A stretch of 64,000 bases of DNA from the NCBI RefSeq assembly GCF_024868665.1, contig NC_079899.1:23054302-23118301 (forward strand). Reading direction: 5' to 3'. Position numbers and translations under genes: made by a program. This document shows, piece after piece, positions 47,323 to 59,892 of this stretch. The notes under the pieces were generated by a model that worked only from the letters and a program-made list of their open reading frames with translations, did no database searches and was not told where the DNA came from. This DNA is from Triplophysa rosa (lineage: Eukaryota > Chordata > Actinopteri > Cypriniformes > Nemacheilidae). Numbering within the stretch: position 1 is the stretch's first letter; the number at the start of each line of letters is the position of its first letter.

Positions 47323-50300
47323 ATGCGTGACCTAGCAGCAGAAGTCACCAGCAGCTTGCTGCACTTCCCAGAAGTGACGGTAGAAGCTCTGGGAGAGGAT
47401 GAAGTTACGTTGGACTCTGTACTGCATGGAAAATTTACTGTCGGTGAGTACTGATGGTGTGCCTTCATGACATTTAGCTACCCGTTTGAACACAAGTCAT
47501 GTTGTTCGAGTTAGTATGACAAACAGTGTTTTTTAATGTTATTGTTTGATGTCTTTAAGTTTCATCTTATTTTTCACCGCCCTCTATTATTGTGAACAGG
47601 GAAAAGTGGACTGGCCTGGCTTGCTTGCGGACCCCAGTTGGAGGTGGTCCATGCAGTTACTGGCGAGCGTTTATCTGCTTATCGCTTCAGCGGGGTGTTA
47701 GAGCACCCGCCCACAGTGTTGGCCGTGCGGGACTTCTGCTGGCTGAAGCGAACAGGGCTGCTCGTGGGTCTGGAGGAAGCTGAAGGCAGCATGTTGTGCC
47801 TGTATGATCTTGGCATCTCCCGGGTTGTCAAGGCTGTGGTCATACCAGGCAGGGTAAGTGTGAACAAGTTTAAGTGTCAGTACAGATTGTATTTTTTACA
47901 ACATCAGACAACAGATTTAATTAATGTTTTTAAGAGCTTGTTGCGTTTAACTAAAGTGCTTTAACAGATTTTACACCTGTTGTTGCAGATCACAGCCATT
48001 GAGCCCCTGGTTAGCTATGGAGGGGCCAGTGCTAGCACACAGCATCTCCATCAGAGTCTGCGTTGGTTCTTTGGAGTGGCTGCTGTGGTAACAGACATCG
48101 GTCATGTTCTGCTGGTTGACCTCTGTCTGGATGATCTCTCCTGTAGCCAGAGTGAACTGGAAGCCTCAGGTGAGATGACAGACTTCTCTCCGTTTTTGGC
48201 TTTTATGAATCCGGAATCGTCCCAAAAATCTTAACCCATTATTTTGTGTTTTGACACAGATCTAGAAGTGATCAATAAATCTCCATCTGAGATTCCAAGG
48301 TTCAGGGAGAGTGCTGTTCAACAGGGCAGACACCTGTGTCTTCAGCTTAACAGCCCCACAGGTACAGGGGCGACAGCCTTGCAGTATATCCAGCGTACCA
48401 ACCAGCTAGCTGTAGGCTTCTCTGATGGCTACCTGCAGCTCTGGAACATGAAGACCCTCAAAAAAGAGTGAGTGAGGTTTTAAGTTCTTTTAAATACTTT
48501 ATTACTCCTTTTCATTTACATTATGTAATCAATCTCTAATCTTTTCCAATTTTGTTCTCTAGATATCACTCTTTGCTAGAGGGCGGCAGAGTGCCCGTCT
48601 ATACGTTTACCTTCCAGGAACCAGAGAATGACCCGCGGAACTGCTGCTATTTGTGGGCTGTGCAGTCGGCACAGGATCAGTAAGTTTAACACTGAAGTAG
48701 CATGACCATTATTTTGGTTTTGGTTTTGAGGGTACACAATACAGTTTGTGTTTTGAAATTATTGTTCCAGTGAGGGGGATGTGGTGAGCCTCCATTTGTT
48801 ACAGCTGGCCTTTGGCGAGAGAAAGTGCTTGGCTTCGGGGAAAATTATCTATGAGGTAAAATAAAGACTGTTATAGTTCTGTATGTCTATTTTAAAAATG
48901 CGTGCTAATCATGTGATGTTGAGCCTGAAAATGCCTTATTTTGTAAAATCTGACGCTCAGGGTTTGGAGTATTGTGAGGAGCGTTATAGTCAGGACCTGA
49001 ATGGCATAGCGTTTCCACTCAGGGCACAGGCATCTAACACTCGTCTGATCGGCTGCAAGACCATTGAGAAGTTTCGTTACCATCCTGATCGTGAAGACAG
49101 CGTGAATGAAGGTTTGTTTATGTCTTTTAAATGTACATGTAATGTGAGTGTGGATGTCATGTTCTCTACAAGCTGTTGTTTTTTTCCCTCAGTGGCATCT
49201 CCTGATACAAGCGTATCAATTTTTAGCTGGCAAGTTAAGTCTTACGGACAAGGGCAGCCATCCACTTTCATTGGAGTTTTTGATATTAACAGATGGTACC
49301 ACGCTCAAATGCCAGATTCACTGAGGTAAGCGTGTATAGTGTGGTTTGGATTTGGACACATGCTTTAAACCAGTAATAAACATGCATAAATCTTATGTTT
49401 GTGCATGTATGATTTTTATGCTCTGATTTTTATGTTTCTTTCTCAGGGCGGGGGAGTCTTTGAAGAACTGTCCTTATATGGCCGTGTGGTCCCTTGACTC
49501 TGTGGTGGAGATGACTGCTCCCTGTCCTCTGATAGACATTCTGGTTCATGAACGGAGTCTAAGTAGGGGTCTGCCCTACACCTGCCCTCCACCCGAACAG
49601 TTCTTTAATCCCACCACCTACAACTTTGGCAAGACATCTGTTCATTTTTTAAAAAAGTGATAATTTATAGAATGAATATTGGTTTTATTGTAAACGCTGA
49701 TTTTGTATAATGACGCTAATCTTTTTTCCTTTTCTAGATGGAAGTTGTTTGCTTAATGCTGGAATTGTGCACTTTACTTGCTCTGGCCACCAGAAGGAGG
49801 TTAGCTTTTGGCCCCTTGTTTGATATTGTACGCTAAGTTTTTGTTAAGGTTGTACATTGAAGTCTTACTTTATCTCAGACCCTGAGCTTCTTGAAGAAGG
49901 TGACACCAAGTTTGAGTGACAGCATCACTAATGGATACTCGCGCTGCCTCATGTCTGGCCTTCTGTCTTCTCGTCTGGCTGATATTCAGCCCTCCAGCCT
50001 CTCACAGGTCACACATTCTTCACTCAACATTATCGTGCGTAGAATTGGTTAAGAGAAGTAACTAGATAACCGTAGACCTCCTGTAACAGCATGGTTTCTG
50101 TTTTAATTTCACAGGAAGAGCAGCTTGATGCTATCTTGTGCACTGCTGTGGAGACCAGCTCGCTGGGATTCATCACTGGTTGTATTAAACATTGGACTAC
50201 TGAGGGTAGGAATGTTCAAAATATAAAAAATGGTCATTTTAAGTCATATAAAAAAACCACCTATCCTAATGCATTTGGCACATGTGTGCGCACAGAGCAA

Positions 50301-53300
50301 CCAGGGTCAGCAGTCAATCTGCGCTATATTCTGGAATGGGCCTGGAACAAGGTTGTCCACACCAAGGAAGAGCTGGATGAAATATGTAAATTATCCCCCA
50401 TAATCTGATTTCTGTTTATTATGCGTTATTGTGAATTTAACAGTGTTTTTATCATACACCTTTTCTTTACCCAGGTGCTCCACTCTTTGACAGCTCCACA
50501 AACTTCACAGATCCACAGACACTTCAGCTGTTACAGCACAGTCGACGCTTGCTGGCAAACCTCAGCACCATCTTCCACTGTTTGCTTAATGAGGCTCAGG
50601 AACTCACACAGAAAGGTGTCTGAGTGTGCACCGTTCACACGGATCTGTTTTTGTGTAGCTCTTTCGATAGGTAAAAGAACTAACGTCTAATGTGTTTTTT
50701 TTGCAGGGTTGGTGGGACTCATGAACAAATGCATGGTGTCTAGTTTGATTTCCCAGTATGCTCAGGTGGTTCTGTGGTTCTGCCGTACCGGTCTCCTTCC
50801 AGAGGCCACTGGTATGATCATGTTCCAAGTTAAACTCAGTCTGTGATTTATCTCCTGCATATAATTAACTTGTGTATGCTTTTTGCCAGATGATGATTTG
50901 CTGCAAATATCAAGACCCTTTTACAGTCATTCTGTCATAAAGAACTACTACGTCAGCCAAAGGGAAGAACTGCGGAGACTGGCCAAGTAAGTCTGACCAC
51001 TGAGCCATGTGTACATGTCAATTTGAGTGTCTGTCTTCCATATACAGTACATGTTGGAGGTGTGGTGTAGTACATGCTTCAGATTTATGGGTGTGGCAGG
51101 TTTTAGTCTGGCTTTCAACATGTCTTAGTCACTTGTACTTTCTTTCCTAAAGTTCTTGTTACTAAGGACTAAAATAATACATGTTTTCTTTGCATTAGGG
51201 ATAAGTGGTGTGCAGACTGTCTCATGATTGACGGACTGGTGAGTCAGTGTGGGCAGCGACTTATTGAACTCTGGAAAAGGGACGAGGGTGGAACAGGACA
51301 CTATCCTCCCCCATCACTTCATGTAAGTGAAGACTTTAAGATGTGTATTAAAGAAAGGACATTGCCTCAGCTATACTGAGTTGTTGTTATTTCTTTTTTT
51401 TTTGCAGGCCTTGCTTGATATTTATCTCCTGGAAAATGTTGAGGAGTCTGCCAAATATGCTATTGCATCCTTTTTGGGCGTCTTAACCTATTGCATATAA
51501 GTACTTGTATTATATCAAATTTGCTGTGAATATTACTGCCATCAGTCATGTTAAGATTATTCCTTGACTCAGTCTCTTAGGTTATTTATTTGCTACTGGA
51601 TGTGATGTACTCATTTCCCAATAAAAGTGGGGTGTCAGTGGAGTCTTTTCCCACAGCATTTGCTATTCCCATTGGTTTAGTAAAACTGGTACAAGGCCTA
51701 TGGTTGCTGGATCATCATGATCATGAGGTACTGCAAAGTTCCTTTATTTTCTTTGTCCATGTGATTTTTTTTCTGCTGCATTGTTTATATTTAGATATTT
51801 CTGAAGATCATCTTTATATAGCAGTTTTCTTGGCTTGGTTCATAATTAGTACAGTACAAACTCATATTAAGATATGTGATGTATGTTGAAGCGTTGGGCT
51901 GATAGACGATGACATCGTCCATTGCTGATGGCTGTTGGGCCAGCATTGTGATTCCCCTGCAGGACGCAATTTTCTTCATCAGGAGGGTCCGCGGTCGTCC
52001 GCACATCCCGTCCGCTGACAGCACATTCCCAAGACAAATGTCGACAGCTGAGTCCACAGTATGACATTCTGCGCATGTGTCGAGCTCATCCATTCGTGCT
52101 TTTCCACGGTCGAGTATGACTCGGAAGCTGCGCAACGTGTGTGAGCGCAAGACGGACGTAGAAAGTGAAAGCGAACAGTGAATTGTAGTAATGCGCTCAC
52201 GCTGTGTGTGTGTAAACTTGTCAATGACGACCTGAACTGTGCGCGTCCGCGATGGCTGTGGGAAATATCAGGGAATATCATAATATGACATAGGGCCCTA
52301 TGAAATCAGTTTTATTTTTTCCCAAATTCCGTTTTTCCGTTTGAATTTTTCTGGATTCTGCGTTTTCTATTTTTAATTAAGTAATATTTTTTAATAATAA
52401 GTATTATTTTTTTTATAATTTTACTAGCACATTTACTTCAATATAGTAAAGTAAATAATATGTCTGTGGTAAAATTATTAAAACAAATCAAGAGGGAGGT
52501 GTGGTAAAATGTGTGTGTGTTAGCACTAAAGAACTTTTATTTTGAGAGATCCCCGCAAAGGGTGTTTGACGGTAGCTTCCTCGTTGTGAAACGTGGATGC
52601 TGAAAGCTCTACGATCGCATCCACATCACTCTTTCACTCATAGACACTCAAAACAAACAGATTACATATTTACCCCGCATCTGAATAACGCTATTCAAAG
52701 CACAATTTGAATTTTGTTAGCTGTTCAGCGCTACTTTCTGATTAAGAAATTATGCATTTTGGCAAATTCCGTGCATTCTGCGTTATACAGCAAATTCCGT
52801 TTTTATGCCTGGATTCCGCAATTCCTTCCGCGTTTTCCTGATCGCGGAAATCATATGGCCCTAGTGATGCGTGACCCGCGCTGTTGACTAATCACACACA
52901 CGCACAGTCTACACTGGTGGGCTCAAGATCTACTCGTCTTTCCACATGAAATAACAACTGGAAGAAGTTCCAAATTTGCAGGTCGTACATGTGCGACTAC
53001 TTGTAAAAAAACTCGCGCTTTCTTGAAAAGTTGTTCCCAAAATGCGACGTGGTCGCAGTCTGGAGCCCTGATATAATTATTTTTAATGTTTTGGCAGATG
53101 GCCATCTAGAAAACTGATATAACCCTCGCCCCGCCCCCCGATGTCATCGTCCATCGCAATGTTTCACTGTAGGCATCGTCCGATGCCAATTTGGTAGACA
53201 TCGCCTAACCCTAGTATGTTGGTTGAAATGATATTACTAATATGTAATGCGTAATGGGCAATTTTTCATCCACCAGAGCTCGCTGGAACTGCTGTTGCAC

Positions 53301-56300
53301 CCGGCCACCAGTCACTCGCTCTGGAGCTGGCAACACGAGCGCGTCCTGCAGGCTTTAATGTGCCAGCAGAAGCACAACATCGCTCTACGTTACCTGCACG
53401 TGATGAAGCCGCCCCTGTCATCTACCAACCAAGCCAAGCTTTCCCTCTCTGTTCTGCTGTATAACAGGTAGAAATATATCTGGGCTTTAAATGGTGTTGT
53501 GTAATTTTATTAGTCAATTGTTTTCAGTATGTTCTTTTGTAGTCTCTTACTTTGGTGTGGTTTTCGACGGACAGGTGTATTGTGGAGGCTTGGGCGTTGC
53601 TAAGGCAACACTGTAATAAGTTGAACATGGAGGAGTTAATGAGGTTTCTCTTTGAGACTTGTCAGCAGCTGGGTCTGATGAAAGAGCTGCTGAAACTGCC
53701 CCTTGGACCAGCAGAGCAGGTGGGGTTAAAAACACAGGTACATATTGTCATAATTCCTTTGCAACCATGTCATCCTTTAATCATTTTCTTCTTAAATTTA
53801 CCTTTGCAGGAGTGTTTGGAACGATTTCTTCAAAGCTCCGGGGGTTTCCAGAATCGGGAGCTGCTTATGGTCCACTACCTCCAGCAGGCCAATTATGTTC
53901 CTGCCCTTCAACTCAACCAAACCCTTAAAATGAACCTTGCAGTATGTTTGGAATCATATTATAGTCTACGGCTTATTTTAATTTTTAAGGGGAAACATTA
54001 AATATTCACACATCTATTTACTTTGTTTCAGACTGATTGGGATCCTAAGATGAAAGAAAGGTCAAACACAAGAAACTCTATTCTGAACCAATATGGGAAA
54101 GTTCTTCCTCGGGTTCAGCGGAAACTAGCTATTGAGCGCGCAAAACCATACCAACACCCTGCTACCATACTTAGAGAAGGTACCTATAATTTTTATATGC
54201 TGTAATATAATTTTCATATTCATGTGGACTTGTGAAGATCTTGGTTTGAGCATTGTCTTGAACTTGACTTATTGTATGCTTTTCCCACCCATAGTTAAAA
54301 GACCACAGCCTCTGTCAACCGTAACTAAACGTTCAGCATCTGAAAACGTAATGACCCGAGCAACCTTTATCAACAATGTCCTCTCCAAAATTGAAGAAGT
54401 TTGGCTTGGCAAGAATCCTACTCCAGAGTCATCCCCTTCCAAAAGGTCCTGCCTTAACATCACGGTTTGTAAATTATAGATATTGCCTATAACTTTTAGT
54501 AAATTTTGCTTTATTGTTGTATTTCCTGTGTAGTCCCAGAGAGTCAGAGATGCTACTGCCAAGCCTGCATCCTCCCTCACCAAATCTACTGCAGCCGTTT
54601 GTGGGAACACCAATCAACATGCTAACCAAGAGGATGTCCAGGTATAACATTCTGAAGACTGGTTATATATTAGTGTTTTGTTACCGATAAATGTACTTCT
54701 CAAAAAGCAACTCTAGCAAATAACTGATGCTTTGTCAACAGGCTTTTGGATTTGGTTGTGCAGCCATCTTCCCAGAATTCTCCAGGGGGTTCAAATGTGC
54801 CGAGCACTCCTTCAAGGTCCATATCCTCGTGGGCTGGACCAAAGAGCATCAGCAAAGCTCCTGAGCTCAATCTGTTGCAAACTCCACAAGTAGTTAAGGT
54901 GAGGGACTTCATGTTTTTTTTTAAACTCGCAGACATAAAGCATGACCAAAGCTTAGTACTTTGGCCATCTTGGTCATCACCCATCTCCATTAAAATATCC
55001 TTTGGTGTTTCTTCAGAGAGCTCGAGCACTGGCGTCAGTCCCGGTTTTCTCAGCCTTCACCCCACAGTCTATTCTGAGGAGTAGTTTACGACCCACTCCT
55101 GTGGCCACTCCCTCTGCCTCCCCAGGCCGATCTATCACTCCCCCTCTTCGCGGCAAAGAAAGCCGTATTACTTTTATAGAAGAATCTGAATCTCCAGTTG
55201 CTACCAAGGGCTCCGTCCACTGGAACAATGGGGTAGGTCTGAATGTGTTGGCACTGATGGGCCTTAACATGTATGTTTGATTGTGTAGGTTGAAACAAAA
55301 TGGAAGTTTTATAGACATTATGAAATTTTGAAGTTGTCTTTGGCTTGTTTACAGATCACCATTAACAAGGAGATCAAAACGCCTAAGAGGTCTTCCCCAC
55401 CTCCCAAAGCAAACATTGTCTGGAGTGAATTTTCAGACGCAGAAGAGGAAGATAAAGATCTAAGGACTTGCACCCCCTTAAAGGAAGATGGAGAGCATCG
55501 TGATGTCGAATCTGAGAGTGGATCTTCTGTAAAAGAGATTCTTGCAGAGGAGGCCAAACAAGTGCTGCCTGCTCTTTTGCGAAGGCCTAGTCTTGGGCAA
55601 GAAGCATGTTTTGTCTCCAATCAGTCTGATACCACTCTTGAGTTTCACGATGCTCCTTCACCTGAGGATCTTATAGAAACACAACGTCAAGTAGATGACG
55701 GCATGGATCGAGAAGTGACTGTAAAACTTCCTAAAACTTTAGAGGAAGACCATACAAGAGCAGAGTTGTTCTCTGTTACAGAGCTAGCGAAAGAGTTGGA
55801 TACAGATGACATAAACATGACTTGGGAAGACTTGCCCTGTGGACGGAGCCTTTTGAACACACAGGAAGCTCAGGAAAAGAGTCTCGAGCTTAAAGTGCAT
55901 GCTGAGGTTGAGAATGATCTCGCGAAGGAAGTGACTGAAGAGCAGTGGCAGGAAACTTCAGAGACTGACATTCACGAGCAACATGAAGTTATGGAAGCTG
56001 AGCTTGAGGTTCCACCTCGCCATCTAACACTGCCGCTTCTGCCTGGGGTTTCAGAGTATCCTGAAGTCGAGGAACCAACAGAAACAGAAGAATCTTTTGA
56101 ATCCTCTATTGTTTTGGAGGAAGGTACTGCTCCTAACACCGTTGAAGAACCAGCTATCGAGGAGTCAGAACTAGTGTCACAAGAACCAGTTTTTGAGACC
56201 TCCGTTGTTTCTGAACTTCCAGCGAATGAGTTCATAAGTCATGAACCTGTGGCTGATGCTGTTGTTAATGCACACATTACTGCTGAACCTGAGGAATCTA

Positions 56301-59300
56301 TGGAGATATCAGGTGCGAACCTTTCAAGAACCCTTGACTTTTTATAATTATTCTTGGTCTTTATTCCTGTCATAGTGCTTTTTAATGTAAAAGATTTTAT
56401 ATATGTAATGAGAATGTTAATATATGTTGTATTTACACAAAGTTTAAAATATTTTTATGACCCAGTATGTAATGTTTTATTAATTTGATGCTTTAGATTT
56501 GGATGCCTTTGTGGAAGAGCACTTATTTGGTCCAGATCTGTCCCCACCCTTGACCCGATCCAGTATTAGAGAAACTCCAGAGGCATCAATCCAAAGGTAC
56601 TTGTCAAAAATTCTTCTCATTTATTGAAAAAAATACAGTTTTTTTAGTGTTATGACTTGTGTTTGTTGTGTACATTACATAGTGAATCAGTTTGTGACAT
56701 TAAGGAAGTTGAACCCATCCCTGACAATGCTGCAGAATTGAAAACACAGACATCTGTTTCCTCATCAGAACCTACAACCTCAGAGTCCAGATGTAAGTCT
56801 ATTTCATGTTTCTCTTTAAGCTAAACAACAGGGTACCATATTACAAAGCTGACTTTAAAAACATTTCTATAGCTGTAGTGAGCTTGAATGACAGCGATGA
56901 ACTCACAAGTGCTGAATCTGAGGATGAGCTAGAAGATGAAGAAGAGTCTGGAGATGACAATGCTGAGGACTCGGGTAGTGAGGTTGAGATTATAGAAGAA
57001 GTGAAAGGTAATGGGAGGAGTAACCATCTGTCTGGTCCTGCTCTTTACTTGGAGGAACTTCCACCACATGAGCAGTACCTCCAGGAACAAGCCAATGCTG
57101 TGTTCTCACTGGTCACGCCTGACGAACAATTGCAAGTAAGTGCATACATAATTTCACTAGTGTCATAGCCAATCAAAACCTACAAGGGACAGAAAAAATT
57201 GGGGTTTTGTCCAGTGAGATTTAACTCTGTGTCCTGTTCTACTTTGCTTTTTGTCCTTGTGCAGGTTTTGGATAGCGACATACCTGAGGGAGATGGTGAA
57301 GTGGTAATGGTTGGACTCGCCCCTGCAGATCTAGATGAGGAAGCTGCTGTGTCTTATGCTGAGCTAAAGCCATCCACCACTCTGCTGGTACCTGTAGAGC
57401 TGGCTGAGGAACAGCAAATGCCCCTTATAGATGGAGGAACTTTAGAGACACTTAGCAGTGCTCCAGATGGCATGCTTCAAGAAGGCTGTGACAACTTCTC
57501 ACTTATGCTGGATCCAGATGTAGAGGAGCTGCCTATTACTGCAGAGTTGGACTCTAATAATGTTTTGCTACCTTCACGTGAGCAAGAACAACCAAAGAAT
57601 GATAATTTTAACTCTGAGCTGTTCATCATGGAACCAACTGTTGACGTTTCAGACAACAATGTAGAACAAGTGAATGACTTTGTACTAAACGTTGAACCGG
57701 TTGATATTTCTTTTCCTGGACCTGTGGAGCAACCAGACAAACCAGCTGATGAACAGATAGTGGAATCAGCATCCATGCCAGAATCTGAATTTTTTCTTCA
57801 AGAGACAAAAGGACTTTCTAATGGTGACAGACTGGATTGTGGTCTTGTTGAAATGCAGGAAGAAGCGCACTCTTCTCTAAAATTCAAAGTATTGGAGTTG
57901 TCTCTACCAGAGGATGTCTTGACCCCAGAAGAGCCTAAGGAAATGTCTGATTTGGTAACCGTGGTGTCAACTCTTGCAAAAGACAATGTAACCGAGTCAA
58001 ACCAGGTAGACGGTACACTTTCCTTGGATGAAGAAACTGACAAGCTTTCCACAATCAAAGAGGTAGCAAGGCCAAAGTCACCAGAAAGATCTAAGTCACC
58101 TGCAAGGTCCAAAGTGGCAAAAAGTAGCGCTGAAGTTTTGGAGACTGTTAAAGAAGTGCCTAAGAGCCCATCACGAATGGGAAGGAAAATCGTAACATTC
58201 CCTGTACTAAATCTTGACGCTGAGCAAGATGTCACGAAGGAAGAACAGACAGAACTGCCTTCAACACCAAGACGTGTTACAAGGAGCGGCAAGCAACTAC
58301 CAGACAGTCAAGTTCTTGTTACACCCCGAAGAAGCGCAAGAAAGGCAGACACAACACAGCGAAACAATGCGGATGACCAAGATATGCCAGCTGTAAAAGT
58401 GTCAAAGCCTTCAAATCCAACACAAAAGACCCCACAGAAAGCCACTCCCAGGAAAGGATCCCGAAGAACCCGGAACACAGTGGTGGAAGAAGATGATGCG
58501 GTATCAGCAGATCCTCCAGCCAGCGATGACCCTCAACCAGAGACCAGACAGAGTGCCAGAAAAGCACGTCCTACAATCGTTGAGATTCAAGAGGCGCATC
58601 AAGAAGTCCACGACGAGAGGGTACAGTCCAAAACACGTAGCAGTCCTAGTAGAGTTACACGCAAGTCTACCAGAGGACTTGCATTGGAGAGTTTCCGAGA
58701 GGAACCTTCAGAAGTTGCTTTAACTAAACCTCTTATGACTCCTCCAAGAAGCAGGAGGAAGGCTGTGATCAGCACTTCAGAAAAAATCAACAATGCCACT
58801 TTCGTTGTTGATGATGCACAACTTCAAAGTGTTTCAAGACGACTTACCAGAAGCCAGCACTGGAATCAAATTGATGGTTCTGAAAAAGACAAGGACGTAA
58901 ATCCTGAAATTCCCCAAGCTGATGCCTTTGCAGATCGACTTGATGAGGAAGCCAGGGAGGAGAGTGTACCTGTCGTGAATGAAATCGTACGTGCTAAGAG
59001 AAAAACGAGTAGATCTGCAGCACTGGTGGCATCGCTAAGTGAAACCCAGAATCCTGGCCTTGAAGAATCTAAAGTAGTGGGAACGGATGATATACAGGAA
59101 CATACGAGCAAGCCAACAAGACGTACCCGAGCTAGCAAGGTGTCTGAACAAAAGACTGTTGGTGATTCATTCAATTCCACAGCTGACCTGAAAAAAACAA
59201 GAGGTGGGTGTCATTGCGTCAAGTCAAAGTTGTGATGCTCCTGTGTGTGGTAATTCAGTTTTTATCGTCTCATGTTGCCTTCATAATTTATCTGCACTGT

Positions 59301-59892
59301 TTTGTAGGAAGGAGAAAAGCAACGTCTGTTGAAAATGAAACTGAAGTGCCAGAACTGTTATTGCCCCCTACTGAGCCTCATCCACAAGTCTCCGAAGATG
59401 GCATTGATTCTTATTACAAAGAGGTCAGCAGTTGTTCTGTTGTGTCCAATGGGGCACGGGATTTTTTGATTTGAACATAATGACTGCAATTGATGTAGTG
59501 TGCTGGATTAGACGTTTGTTTCTTCCATTTTAGGACAATGGCCCTGTAGAAGATGTTGCCGTGGAAACTGAGGCTGTCAAACCCAGAAAGAAGAGAACAA
59601 CTAGGTGACCATGTAGTCCTATTAAAATTGTCATGTGTTGCTTCGAGTTTGTGTGTCATCTACATATTAATGAATGTTTGATCTGTTTGACAGAACCAAG
59701 GCTGCCCCAGAACCTCCACCACCTGTTGAGATCAGTTTCCTCTCTCCACTGCCCAGTCCAGCCGAAACCAACGCTAGAATCGAAAAGAGAACGGAGGAAA
59801 AAGAAAAGCCCTCGTTGAAGATGAACCTACGTCGTAAACGCATGATGGACGCTATTTTCCCTAAACCTGTGACACGGAGGAAGAAACTTTGA
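47323..59892 (+). CDS. ahctf1: ELYS nucleoporin / AT-hook-containing factor 1
   Basis: ELYS binds chromatin late in mitosis and recruits the Nup107-160 complex to build nuclear pores. 35 coding exons join to 2492 residues (human 2266): 47323-47443, 47600-47853, 47989-48169, 48260-48467, 48563-48679, 48771-48855, 48961-49111, 49193-49325, 49447-49628, 49738-49799, 49879-50007, 50115-50205, 50296-50385, 50475-50615, 50707-50811, 50890-50986, 51199-51322, 51408-51464, 51581-51727, 53277-53467, 53575-53719, 53810-53941, 54032-54179, 54295-54445, 54534-54641, 54742-54898, 55017-55232, 55355-56312, 56497-56596, 56683-56792, 56873-57135, 57265-59203, 59308-59423, 59534-59604, 59694-59892. The N-terminal beta-propeller (to about 500) is highly conserved ([19 protein letters not shown]). 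A helical domain ([19 protein letters not shown]) follows, then a long acidic then basic disordered tail ending [15 protein letters not shown] at 1219-1222 fits a PP1-docking motif. No canonical RGRP AT-hook core was seen; RGRRK spans the exon junction at 59203/59308. Confidence 0.97.
51465..51580 (+). other. ahctf1: probable U12-type intron of ahctf1 with GC 5' end
   Basis: The frame and protein alignment ([16 protein letters not shown] against human KHSITIYLLLDIMYSF) fix the exon ends at 51464 and 51581. The intron begins GCATCCTTTTT, matching the U12 donor RTATCCTTT except for C at position 2. It contains TTCCTTGAC (51560-51568), a perfect U12 branch site, 13 nt before the AG. It is 116 nt long. 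Confidence 0.7.
51891..53213. mobile_element. DNA element with GGGCTGATAGACGATG / CATCGCCTAACCCTA ends (ahctf1)
   Basis: The left end (ttgggctgatagacgatgac, atcgtcc) and right end (atcgtccgatgccaatttgg, gacatcgcctaaccctag) are inverted and repeat the ATCGTCC core. It fills most of the 1.55-kb intron before exon 53277 and is interrupted by another element at 52290-52863. No transposase was seen. Confidence 0.65.
52290..52863. mobile_element. DNA element with TAGGGCCCTATGAAATC ends, nested
   Basis: The left end agggccctatgaaatcagtt and right end cgcggaaatcatatggccct are inverted. The interior has the attccgtttttccgtttgaa / aaattccgtttttatgcct motifs usual for this fish family. It lies within the larger element 51891-53213. 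Confidence 0.75.

Noticed and set aside
55972..56235. Antisense open frames across the large ahctf1 exons (also 57477-58292, 58319-58567, 58866-59180)
   Set aside because: They are Ser/Thr-rich shadows of the acidic ahctf1 coding strand with no independent signal.
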